DNA from: Notospermus geniculatus
Taxonomy: Eukaryota; Nemertea; Pilidiophora; Heteronemertea; Lineidae
Length of the DNA: 64,000 bases
Assembly (NCBI GenBank): GCA_002633025.1
Contig: NMRB01000057.1
Location: forward strand, 339,704 to 403,703
Reading direction: 5' to 3'
The notes below the pieces were generated by a model, which was given only the letters and a program-made list of their open reading frames with translations, had not been told where the DNA came from and searched no databases. The position numbers were made by a program, and so were the translations under genes. Positions 23,627-34,100 of the stretch are shown one piece after another; position 1 is the stretch's first letter, and each line of letters starts with the position of its first letter.

Positions 23627-23758
23627 GACAGGATTGCGTGGCAACCACGTTATTTGCTCGTAAAGCTTGTGCTGGCCAGTTCGTTATCCCAATTTCTCCC
23701 GTTTTTCTCGAACATTTTCAAGCTCAGATACTACGTTGATTGCTGAAAAAGTTGGGAA

Positions 23759-24796
23759 ATGTCACCGATAGACGAAGGAATCGAATTCAAACGAAATATG
23801 AGGTATACTGGTCGTAAAACTCGCCGTGGAAAGAGAAGTGGACGAAGACACCGTGACGACCGTCCACATGGCGATTGCGCAATACTTTTGATGGAAGACA
23901 TACTGCGAAATGAGAACGAACAACGTTGCACAGACTGCACAAATGGTCGTGAAATGCAGGGTAAACGTCGTGGCCTCCGCCCCAGATTCCACCCGAAGGC
24001 CCCGAATAACTCTTCGACTTTTATCATTGATAGCAAAGGCCTTGTCTGGGACGAGGAAGTTGGGTGTGTCTCTGGTGGGAGTGCTCAAGGGCAAAGTCCA
24101 GCAACACTCTCAACAACGTGTGAAACTTTGTCCAGAACAATTTCCCCTTTCTGCTATGGAGATCGATCGGCTGAAGTGTTGAACGCCTCGCCAACTCTGC
24201 AGGATGTGATTATGGCTGATCTCGCAACGGATATGGCCGAACATTTTAACCGCAATCAGTCACGCCAAGATTGTGATAAATCCAGCCTTGATGAAACAGA
24301 GCATTTCGTCTTCGACAATCATGACGATAGTGATGATGATTCAAAGAGTGACACAGAATCTTGTGCTGCCGATTTTAGCGATAAATGCAGCCCGTCTGGC
24401 ACAACTGAAATGCACAAAGAAACCGTCGACTCTGACTATGATTCAAATGAGGATAACGATACGTATTCATTCATGCTGCAAGATTTTGAATCGGTGTATC
24501 AAAACTTTCAAGAATCGGATTCTCTGTGGTGTGTTAGTCGTCGTGATCTGATGGACAAGATCAATAACTTGAGAAATCGTGTTGTAGAATTGGAGTATTT
24601 GGTGAAAAGACACGAGTTAATCATTCATTCTACCACGTGTACTTCAATGGAAGGCTTCTCCGACTCCTTGCCACCTCCAGGACATTCATCAAGTCAACTG
24701 CCAGAGGATATTCAGAGCATGTTTACAGAACTTGATCGCCTCAGACTGGAAAATGAAATTGAAAGACTCAGATTGGCAAAAGTCTTAGTAGACTAG
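23759..24796 (+). CDS. HEXIM: HEXIM-like inhibitor of P-TEFb (intronless)
   Basis: A single-exon frame of 345 residues. HEXIM proteins bind 7SK RNA and hold the CDK9/cyclin T kinase (P-TEFb) inactive in the nucleus. The family layout is present: an arginine/lysine-rich RNA-binding and nuclear-import region (residues 15-32, GRKTRRGKRSGRRHR); a second basic patch (69-76) leading into APNNSSTFIIDS (81-92), which lines up with human APYNTTQFLMDD; a long acidic stretch (about 190-232, DDSDDDSKSD); the MLQDFESVYQNF block (239-250), like FLQRDFSETYERY; and leucine-rich coiled-coil segments (about 260-290 and 320-345, ELDRLRLENEIERLRL). The phenylalanine matching human F208 is kept, but the tyrosine matching Y203 is asparagine. 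Human HEXIM genes are also intronless. The protein is otherwise diverged. A TATA box lies upstream and an ATTAAA follows at 25079-25084. Confidence 0.85.
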   Translation: MSPIDEGIEFKRNMRYTGRKTRRGKRSGRRHRDDRPHGDCAILLMEDILRNENEQRCTDCTNGREMQGKRRGLRPRFHPKAPNNSSTFIIDSKGLVWDEEVGCVSGGSAQGQSPATLSTTCETLSRTISPFCYGDRSAEVLNASPTLQDVIMADLATDMAEHFNRNQSRQDCDKSSLDETEHFVFDNHDDSDDDSKSDTESCAADFSDKCSPSGTTEMHKETVDSDYDSNEDNDTYSFMLQDFESVYQNFQESDSLWCVSRRDLMDKINNLRNRVVELEYLVKRHELIIHSTTCTSMEGFSDSLPPPGHSSSQLPEDIQSMFTELDRLRLENEIERLRLAKVLVD

Positions 24797-25167
24797 AATC
24801 CGGAATAGATAAGGTGCATCATTTAGTGTTTCCTTCTTGGGTCCATTTTTGACAGAGTAAGAGAGAGTAAAGAAAGTAGTTGGCATTTAGGCCTACTCTA
24901 AATTGGATTGTAAAAAGAACTGAAATCATTCTGTATACCGGTAGTAGAAAAGAAGGAAAGCGTACAGTCTACCAACATTTGTGAACAGTACGGTGCATTC
25001 AGCATTGTTTTATCAGAGTTGTCATTTTACAAGTCAAAACCATTTTATCATGAAAATTTGTAAATATGTAGTGACAGTATTAAAGAATTGTATTGTACAT
25101 TGTACCTTCATTTCTTTCTCATTGAATGAACATTGCACATTGCTAATCCCTTTTCTTCCCATTTCAG

Positions 25168-25245
25168 TTCCTGGAGCAGATCGGGTCCTCAGATGAGGTC
25201 ACTGTGGATCTGGCGATGTTTCTAAAATGGCGGGATTCTGCCAAG
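25168..25245 (+). CDS. Orphan exon-like 78-bp open stretch
   Basis: TTCTTCCCATTTCAG is followed by 26 open codons (FLEQIGSSDEVTVDLAMFLK, then WRDSAK) and a GTAAAC donor. The peptide looks protein-like and the splice signals are good, but I recognise no family and find no partner exons on this strand before RNF123. It could be an exon of an unseen gene, a fragment carried in by rearrangement, or chance. Confidence 0.3.
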
Positions 25246-26184
25246 GTAAACACTGCTGTTCTTGTCGAATTGAATTGCCAACCAACCATCCATTACGACA
25301 GACAGGAGTTCACATTTTGGGTCAAGAATGTCAAGTGCCCTTCAAATCACAATGTTGCTGCTGATTTGCTCGGACCCCTATAATTGAACTAAACAAATAT
25401 GTCATTCCTTTCAGTTTATCTAGCAACCGAATCGGAGGGTTCCTTCAGCAGGCAGGAAGCAGGATAAGGGTTGAACACATCATGACATGGCTGGGATTGT
25501 CTAAGTATTGTGTTGTCTAGTGTATTGGGGCCACGGAGGTATACTGAATGATCCCCATGTTAGACACACCCAGATGCAGTCTGGGTCCATCTTACTTTCA
25601 GTATTGACTGGTAGGGGTTAAAGTACAGTTCACATTCATCCTATTGGCGAGTTTCAGTAAACTTGAGTAGAGCTTTTAATTTAACCATTTTAGTGCCGAG
25701 TGCCAGTATACCAGGATGGTGCATCATGACTCGGAATGCCATAGGTTTACGTTAAAGCAACATCATGGCATATCTTCTATCTCATATCCTAGGAACAGCT
25801 TTAGTCCAGCACTATTTGCCAGCACTGAAGTGGTTCAAGTAAATTATTTGAAAATCATACATATTGCAAATATGGAAACAGCAGATCTCCTATTACAAGA
25901 AATCATGTAATGGTTTACCTACAATCGACAATTTGTCACTTTCGCCAAGACAACCATACATACCAGAACCTCAACTGAGGTGTCTCCTATCAAAACAACA
26001 GTTGAGATATCCCCTCCACCATTTCTTTCCTCAAGTGAGGCAATGGAGGATGCCACTGAGGTCATCCCTAAGAGCTTGGCGCATTTATACATGGTTTCTC
26101 ACACTGTGGGGAGTGCGTGATGCATTGGATCGAATCCTATCTTGGAGAGGTCTCCCCACTGTTGTTTCTTTGGTTGGAATAGCA

Positions 26185-26408
26185 CACAGGGACTTGAGGC
26201 ATGCATGGCAGGGGTGGTGGGTGTTTCCGAGGTCCAAAAGCACCCACGGACAGTGTCCTGACCCCCGGGGTAAAATACCCCAGAAATATGTATATATATA
26301 TACATATTTCTGGGGTATTTTACCCCGGGGGTCAGGACACTGTCCGTGGGTGCTTTTGGACCTCGGAAACACCCACCACCCCTGCCATGCATGCCTCAAG
26401 TCCCTGTG
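26185..26408. mobile_element. 224-bp perfect palindrome with flanking target-site duplication
   Basis: The 112-base arms are exact reverse complements by my reading, starting CACAGGGACTTGAGGCATGC and meeting at a TATATATATATA centre. GAATAGCA lies directly outside both ends (26177-26184 and 26409-26416); counting ambiguous edge bases the duplicated word is GGAATAGCAC. This is the footprint of a DNA transposon with an 8-10 bp target duplication (hAT, P or Mutator-like range). The termini do not let me choose. There is no coding capacity, and open frames across it are artefacts. Confidence 0.9.
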
Positions 26409-26622
26409 GAATAGCACTGTTTAGTTGTCTTGAGAATAATCTGCTTATCTCCAGGGTTCTCACATACATGACAGGAACTCAGTCAGCTGAAATCTCAGGT
26501 GTGGTCACGTCAATGGGTAAGCATGGCAAGACGGCATAAAATACAAGAAGCACCAGAATAATTGATAAAATGATTAGCCGACAGTAAATTCTTTTCAAAG
26601 CACTATACATGTACATACATGA

Positions 26623-26628
26623 TTTATT
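26623..26628 (-). promoter_or_regulatory. Candidate polyadenylation signal of RNF123
   Basis: AATAAA on the minus strand, about 1.5 kb downstream of the RNF123 stop. No coding sequence lies between. Confidence 0.35.
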
Positions 26629-27609
26629 ATCACAAAGTGTGCATTCATGTTTTTTACAAGAACATATACATCATTGACTTAGTACAAAATTGTTGACCAC
26701 ATTTCTCAAATAAGGGACCAGAGGTCATTTCATCCAAAATCTCTGGCCGTTAGCCTGGAAATTTGTGTTGCAAAAAGACCAACTTTAAACATCTTCCATA
26801 ATGACAAAGGAAACCATTTAATGATCACCCACAGTACAAGTGTCCGCAAGTGGCAGGCTGCCTACCACTGGATATCTGAATACACAGTTAAAATCTCGCA
26901 TGTCTGGACACTTTGCCCTGTGGAGTGTGATTTGGATTTTAGTGTTGCAATCTGAGCAACCCAAACTGGAACACTATCACTCGCCAATGACAGGAAAGAG
27001 CTGAATGCACTTGTGGTGAAGAAAATAAGCTAAGCAGCATCAATTCATCAAATCTGCAGTACGAATGTGGCATTGTCAGCTAAGTAGAACATGCAGTGAT
27101 AAAAACAATCATTCAAACACGACAAAAATAGGATGTGTGCAGATGTAAAAGTATAAATAAGTGTTGAAGAACTGCACTGTCAAGGTGGCAAAGCATTCCA
27201 TCAATGGATATCGCACTCTCCTGACATTGAGGCTTCTGAAGACTCAAGTCTGCCAGCCCTGTACGGAGATCATGGATTAAATGGTTCACATGAAAGGCTT
27301 GAAGGTATGTATTGGTGGTGGAACCTTCCAATTCAAACAGCTGTTCAAGAACAGACCACTTTCAAAATGAGTAACTCCCTCATCAGAACTATTCCTTATT
27401 AGAGTTAGGCTACAGCAGCAGTAACTACAATACAGCAGGCCATCTACAGTAAAAAAGCCAGTAAAGTGTTTTTGCTTATTCTTCTGTTGAACACTAAAAT
27501 GGATTGAAACATCCATCTTCCCTGATACTCAAGAGCCTATATCAGTGTATACATGAACTGGTACTTTCTTGGTAAATATTGTTCACTTTTTGTGAAAATT
27601 ACGCCTTTT

Positions 27610-27720
27610 GCAGGCCTTTCCGTTTGACGGGCGCAAAAATGCATGCGCCTAGCAAACAATAGAAATTCTATTGTTTGCGAGGCGCATGCATTTTCGCGCC
27701 CGTCAAACGGAAAGGCCTGC
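27610..27720. mobile_element. 111-bp near-perfect hairpin element
   Basis: GCAGGCCTTTCCGTTTGACG on the left is mirrored by CGTCAAACGGAAAGGCCTGC on the right. The 55-base arms meet at CAATAGAAATTCTATTG with two mismatches in all. TTTT lies outside both ends. It falls in the probable 3' UTR of RNF123 (minus). Confidence 0.8.
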
Positions 27721-28115
27721 TTTTGTTACAAATTTCCTATTAAAATCACTGGCCTGAGGGAAGTTTGAAGTCAGTAAGAAATTCCAAGCACCAATTTTAT
27801 GACCACGGGAATGAGTTAAGATCACCCAAGTAGGGGGCATTGAAAGTACATAACATGAAAAGGTACCGACAGCCAGAATACAATATACAGGCACAATTTG
27901 TCTCTGTGGCTCGGAACGCCAGAATTTCAAACATCCTGGAGCTGATGGATAATCCCCTTCCAAGTCCCACATGCACTTTAGCATACTACGGATCAACCAT
28001 CTTTCTGACTGAAATACTGCAGCATTCGGATTCACCAACTGAGAATTTCGGCTAGGCACATTCCTGGCACTTTGATATTTGAATTTTGATGTATATATTG
28101 CTGTCTTGTAGTCTA

Positions 28116-31100
28116 CTAAAACTTGGCTGGTTTTCCATTGATTTCTTCAACTTTGTCCACATTTGCCTTGCAGAAGAAACAATCCTTCTTGGTGAGTAGA
28201 TGTCGGGAAATGCATTTACTGTGAAAGAAAAAGAACATGAATGAGAGAAAGCTTCAGCAGGAAACAGATAGGCCTACTTCTGATTCTGATTTGAAAGATC
28301 TACTTACCTACAAGACTGGTGACCACATGGCTTGAATATACAAGATCGGACATGAGCATAGCATATTGTACATAGCTCGTCTTCATCTAGTGACTGCAAT
28401 GGAGAACAAATTCATTCAAATATTTCTGGCCTGGCACTTTGGTTCTCAATTTTACTCATGTCTCTTGCAAATTATCTTGCATCCAATGTACATACACTTT
28501 GTAACTTGCATGCAGGCCAGCCAAAATGTATGCAGGATGGCCAAAATGTATCGAAGCGCATTGCACATGTAATGCTGCCAATCTCCCAAAATGTCATGTC
28601 CTAGCAGCGTAATAATAAATGAACCCACTCTTCAACTGATCTTTTATTTAATTTTTGAAAAAACCAAGAACCACCTCACAAAATGAGCGTTTTGAACACA
28701 TGGGGCTACCAATGACCGGGCACAATGTCCTACCTCTGTGACCTTTCTCTCTACTGTTTGTTGTTTGGACAGGTAAACAGTCATGTCTTCAACGAGCCGG
28801 AGCTCTTCCTCCGAGACGTCTTTCATATCTGAAACAAATGACAAGTTAATGAAGCCATTTTACTGTAGCTTGTCGACTCACAACATAATCCAGATGTGGA
28901 CATACATGTACATGTAGGTTACTTACAGTTCCGTAGATTGAACTGTTTCTTATCGATCTGAGTAGCACCTTCTGATTTTCCACCGAGTAAATATTCTAGG
29001 GAGGAGATCTGGAATCCGGGGTCGGCGAGGAGGGCAGCAGTGGCACATTCCCGACTGGAAATAAATGACGATGATTTGCCAATGATGAACAGCCCTCGCA
29101 TGAGGCCTCTGGACACAAAACAATGTGGCAAGTTGAGTTGCTGAGTAAAAAAAAGTTAGTCCCTTGACCAATGTTCATGAAGAACACGAAATAATCTGAG
29201 ATGCAGGGTGCTCCAATTTCATACCTTTTTGGTGATCCTTTCATTATCAACTGAATGATGATCCCAACGACAGCTGTCAGAATGGGAAAGTGATCCACGC
29301 TCTCCATGCCTAAAAAATACACCCATCAGATGAAATTGTAGTGGTGAAAGTTACTTGTTAGTAAGCAAGGGGATTGATCATTCTGTCTAGCAAAGGGTGC
29401 ACTAAAACAAAAAGACCTGTACTGAGAATGTGTGCAGTAGTTTTTGACTGGAATCCTACCAAAATGGTGGACCATTCCCATCTCTTACTGTTGATGCACC
29501 ATGGTGTGTAGGAGGCAGAGAAGGGAACCAGTCAAGATATCTCCTCTTGTCACTGGAGGCCACAAAAAACTTTGCTACCAGGGTTCTGATAATGGAATTA
29601 GAAAGGCAATTTACACACCTGGCATTTCTGCAGCCACAACATTGTTGAAAACGCCACTACTTGCCACCACGCGATTCAAAACCTGACACTGAAGCTGGAA
29701 CAATCTCGCAATCAGAGATTCTGCTGAAGGTTTTGACCAATCAGTGAAGAATTCTGGCACCAAGGTCACAAGCATCTCCAAGACACGCAGCAGACGCACG
29801 GACACATCAAAACACGTGGCACAGATTTTCAGTTGGCGGTTATCGATGAACACACGTTCTCGTCGGAAGATGAACTGTTGGAGCTGAAAAGTGTGATAAA
29901 TGAATTATTGACTCAAAGATATGGAAACAGCAATCATGTGACTGACCCCAAATAGGCCTACATGTGTCTCTTTCCTGAAGATGGCGATACAACTCCTTGG
30001 ATTTTAAAGATCAAAACATGATATTTTCGCGAGGCACCCCTCTCATGGAGACGCCCTGCACACACAAAATTTTCCTGTTTTACAGTACATGTGCTGTTCC
30101 AACCTACCTCTTGTAACATGCCAACGAATTCTGAAAATGCCCAATTCAACTGATTCAGCAAGCTGTCCAAGAACTTGACTGATTTCTCCCAATCTGACTT
30201 CAGATACTCTTTCACTCGACTCTGGTAAAATACTGACGGGCACACTCCTGAAATAGAACAGGACTATGAGCATCGGAGACTCTTGAACGAAACGTTGATA
30301 ACATCAAGCCAGAATACAGTGACCCCTCCAGAAATAACTTACGGTTGAGCAGTTCCATAGCCTGTGACTTGCTGCTAAGATGCGGAGGTTGCGTATAACG
30401 AAATGCAAATCCACAACCCTGAAAGTAACAACACATTCAATTTATTCCTAAACAACACCAACCTGTTTAGGGTCACCACAAGGTAAGATGACTGTTGCTG
30501 TCAAAACTTTTGTACACAATGCAGGCCAGTAGTGTTAAGTGGGTGATACCCGTGTATTCAAGTGCTTTAAGAAGAGGAAAACAAGCGTTAAAGACTGACC
30601 TTCCAGAATCTGACCAGGATCCAGTTTGTCTGAGCCCAAGATCGGTTTTCGTAGGGAGCCAGTAGGTTTTTCACCAGGTTCATGCAACTGAAAGATCGAA
30701 CGACAGTACACACATGTCCATGTTTATAAACCACAACAGTGCATATATAAGGCTACACTACACATAAAATTTCTCAAACTTTTCTGGAATGAAATTGCTA
30801 AACCCTTGTTCAAAACTCACTTTTCTACTGGTATAGACTCCATGGCTCGAAGCGAGGAGGCAAAACACACAAATGTTGCCAATGTCTGAATGATCGTGTC
30901 CTTAGAATCTGTAAAATTCAAGGATACAACGTCACTGGTTAAATCTCCTACTATACATGTTCATCAGATTAAACGGTGGGAATTGATAATTAGTGCAACC
31001 ATTACAACTCAAAGCCTGTCCTACTTCTTATAGCTCTATTTCCACACATCCATTCTCAACGGTATGTGTCACCAACACTTGATATATCCATCAAATTCAT

Positions 31101-34100
31101 TTGCTCCAAAGATCTGTGGAAAGATAAGGTCATACCTGTGTTGACTATCCGTGAATCGGAGAAATACTTGGCAAGGAATATGGCAAATTTTTTCAAACTG
31201 TCTGCATATGCTGTAAAACACAAAATGAGAACTGAAACATGTTCATGTGTGGGGAAAGGAGAGCGTAGAGTATATCAAACATAATCTGGCATCCATTGGA
31301 CAACTGTAACAGATTATTGGGGCCAACAACCTCACCCCGCGGAACACAAGCTTTCCCAAAAGTACTGAATTGGCAGTTAGACTGAAAACCTACCTGGAAG
31401 TGACATAACAGGCACTGTCGGGTGAAAGAAAGTTCTCAATGCTATACAAGTATTGACACAGACATCAACATAGAAATCAGGAATAAAGGCCAGCAAAGAG
31501 CCTTTGGCATCGGCGACCTCTATTGTCCGTAAAACAACCTTATGTAACCAGTAGACATCCGATTGTTTTTCCTGAGAGTATATTACAGCGATGATCCAAG
31601 CCATGTGACGTGACTGTTCCGATGCCTTTTCCTCAAAGACATTTTTGGCTCGTTCCAACTCGAAACGTACGTCTGTCATCTGAAATACAAACAGACCCCA
31701 ATTAACCCATTCATATCCGTGGTAATTTCATCAAGGAGAAAAACTAACATTTTTCTAGAGAATTATAGAAACCACGTTACATGGGTCTTAAATTGGAAGC
31801 ACCCAGTCAGAGCTTTTCATCAAATACATATACTGATCTGAGCTTTTGAGCTTACCTCTTCTGAACACTTCTCTAATTTTTGCTTCGTTTCTTCTAAGGC
31901 ATTAACATACTCCTGGACAGTCTCTCGGAGAGTACACATCTACAAAAGATTACATAGTGTCAATTATTATTTAAATCCTAGAAAATTTGAGCAAATCAAA
32001 TGTCCATGGGGCAAATGTACTAAGGGGGGGGGGGGGATGGCCTGATGTCCAGTGGTAAACATCCTAGAGCCAGCTGGCCTGCAGGAGAGACATCCAGGAG
32101 CAACTATCCAGGGGAAGTTCTCCTTGGAGAATTTCCAGATGACTTTCCTTCTCCCCCAAACCAGCACCAGTCATTTGACCTCCTGAAGAGACTCACCTTT
32201 CCTAGTTGCTTATGAGCAGCAATATGATACATCATGATCAAGCCGTCCAGGATTTCTGCCAGGGAGGCTTTCTCTGTGACTAGGCGCTCCGCTGCTGTCT
32301 CAGCAGCTTTGTCTTTATCCTTATCTTGGTATTTCCACTTCACTAGTAATTTCAGCGATCGCAAACCGGTCAATCTGTCATACACGTTCTCTAAAAAAGA
32401 CGTTGGTTTAATGAAAGAATGGAATATTTCTCAATTCCTAAGGTGACAATAGCAACTACAATAGAACCTCTCAATTAAGGGCACCTTTGGGACTGACAAA
32501 TGTCCTGAATTGAGATGTATCCTTATTCCTTAGAAGGAATAGACTGGAAAATGACCAATTTGGGACAGAACTCTGGTGTCCATGGTATAGAGATGTCCTT
32601 CTGACAGATGTGTCTGCTCTGTGAGGCTTCACTGTGTAATAGCAGGCACTTCAATGGTTTGCCTTGACAGGGTACAAGTTCCCAATAATTTCTCATTTTC
32701 CCTTGACTCACAAAAAGAGACATTATCTGACTCATCTTCAAATCAGATGCATCCTTACCAGTGTTCTCTTTGGCCTTCTCTACACCAGCTTCTTCGAGAG
32801 CTTTCTGAGTTTCTTCTGCAAAGAAATGTGAAAATCATAAAACAGGGAAACATCAAAGTGATGAAATCAGGTACCTGGAAGCCACCTGACAACTCTCCAA
32901 TTCAATCAAGGACCTACCTTTGAATGTCTTCTGTAGGTGTGTCATAAGTCCACCAAGTCTCTGACCCTCAAAGTACACTAATGTGTTGTCGAAAAATCTA
33001 TGGCAGGGAACATAGGCATCTGAAAAACATCATTATGAACGTGTACCGGTACTTGTACCACTGTCCGCATTGACCTTCGACCACAGCATATCAATCTCCC
33101 ACAAAAGACAAAGTCCTTTAACACTTTCAACAAGGTCATTGGCAATTTCATGAAAAACATGAAAAACCTACCAGCACCAGTAGGTATGTCTTGGCCTTTG
33201 TGGGTGTGGTATTCATCCCAGTAAAACCTCAGCGCTTGCACCAATCGATGGAAGAAACAAAGAGTTACAGGCAGCGGAGCTTGGTTGTAACCCATCATAA
33301 CCTGCAACAAGGTAAAAACGCACAATGAAGAAGTATCAATAACAAGTTTGACAGCAGACACGTCCGCCAGGAAGAGACTTCTTTATCAGAAGCAACAAGG
33401 TTCAGCCCCAAACGTGGCGTAATGGAAACGTTGGTGCCTGTCACAGCTGAGGTTCCAGGTTCAATGCAGATGCAATGTAGATACATGTACATCTTCTATA
33501 CTTGCAGTGTGCCATTATCAAGCAACATTGTTGAGGGCAAATGACAAGAGCAGCAACTTACTCGGCCGGAATCGAAGTTTTCTTTGAGGAACTCGCGAAG
33601 TTTCCCCAGGAATATGATCCTGGATGATGTACCATCAGGTGAGTCTTCCATTTGAAGTAATACTTTAAGTATTTCAACCTGAATCTTCTCAAGGACTGAA
33701 AAAGAGATGACCGCCATTGACACATGGACAACTCAAAATGTTGGACAAAATCTAACATTCGTAATCTTGTTTACTGTCCACCTTACCGGCAACTTTTTCC
33801 CGTAGTTCTTGGCATGCTCGCTGATAAACCTCCCGACTCTTCCTGTCTAATTCATTTTCGGGGATAGCGTCTTCGTCATCATCCTGTTAAAAACATCAAT
33901 ATCATTTCTTTTAAAATTCTATTCAGCTGCATTGTCATTAAATAGGAGAACGTATCCCAAATTAAAGTCCTACCTTCTTTGGAAATCCCCACCACACAGT
34001 GGGAATCACCTCTGCCAGTCCAGCGTCATCAGGAGGCTTCACATGCAGAAATATGGGAAACTTGATTTTGTCAAATCTAGAACTAAGTCAAGGCTATCGA

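Noticed and set aside
25864-26424. Open frames of 186, 112, 110 and 97 codons on both strands across 25864-26539
   Set aside because: They run through the 224-bp perfect palindrome, so both strands read almost the same sequence. No start context, family resemblance or splice structure.
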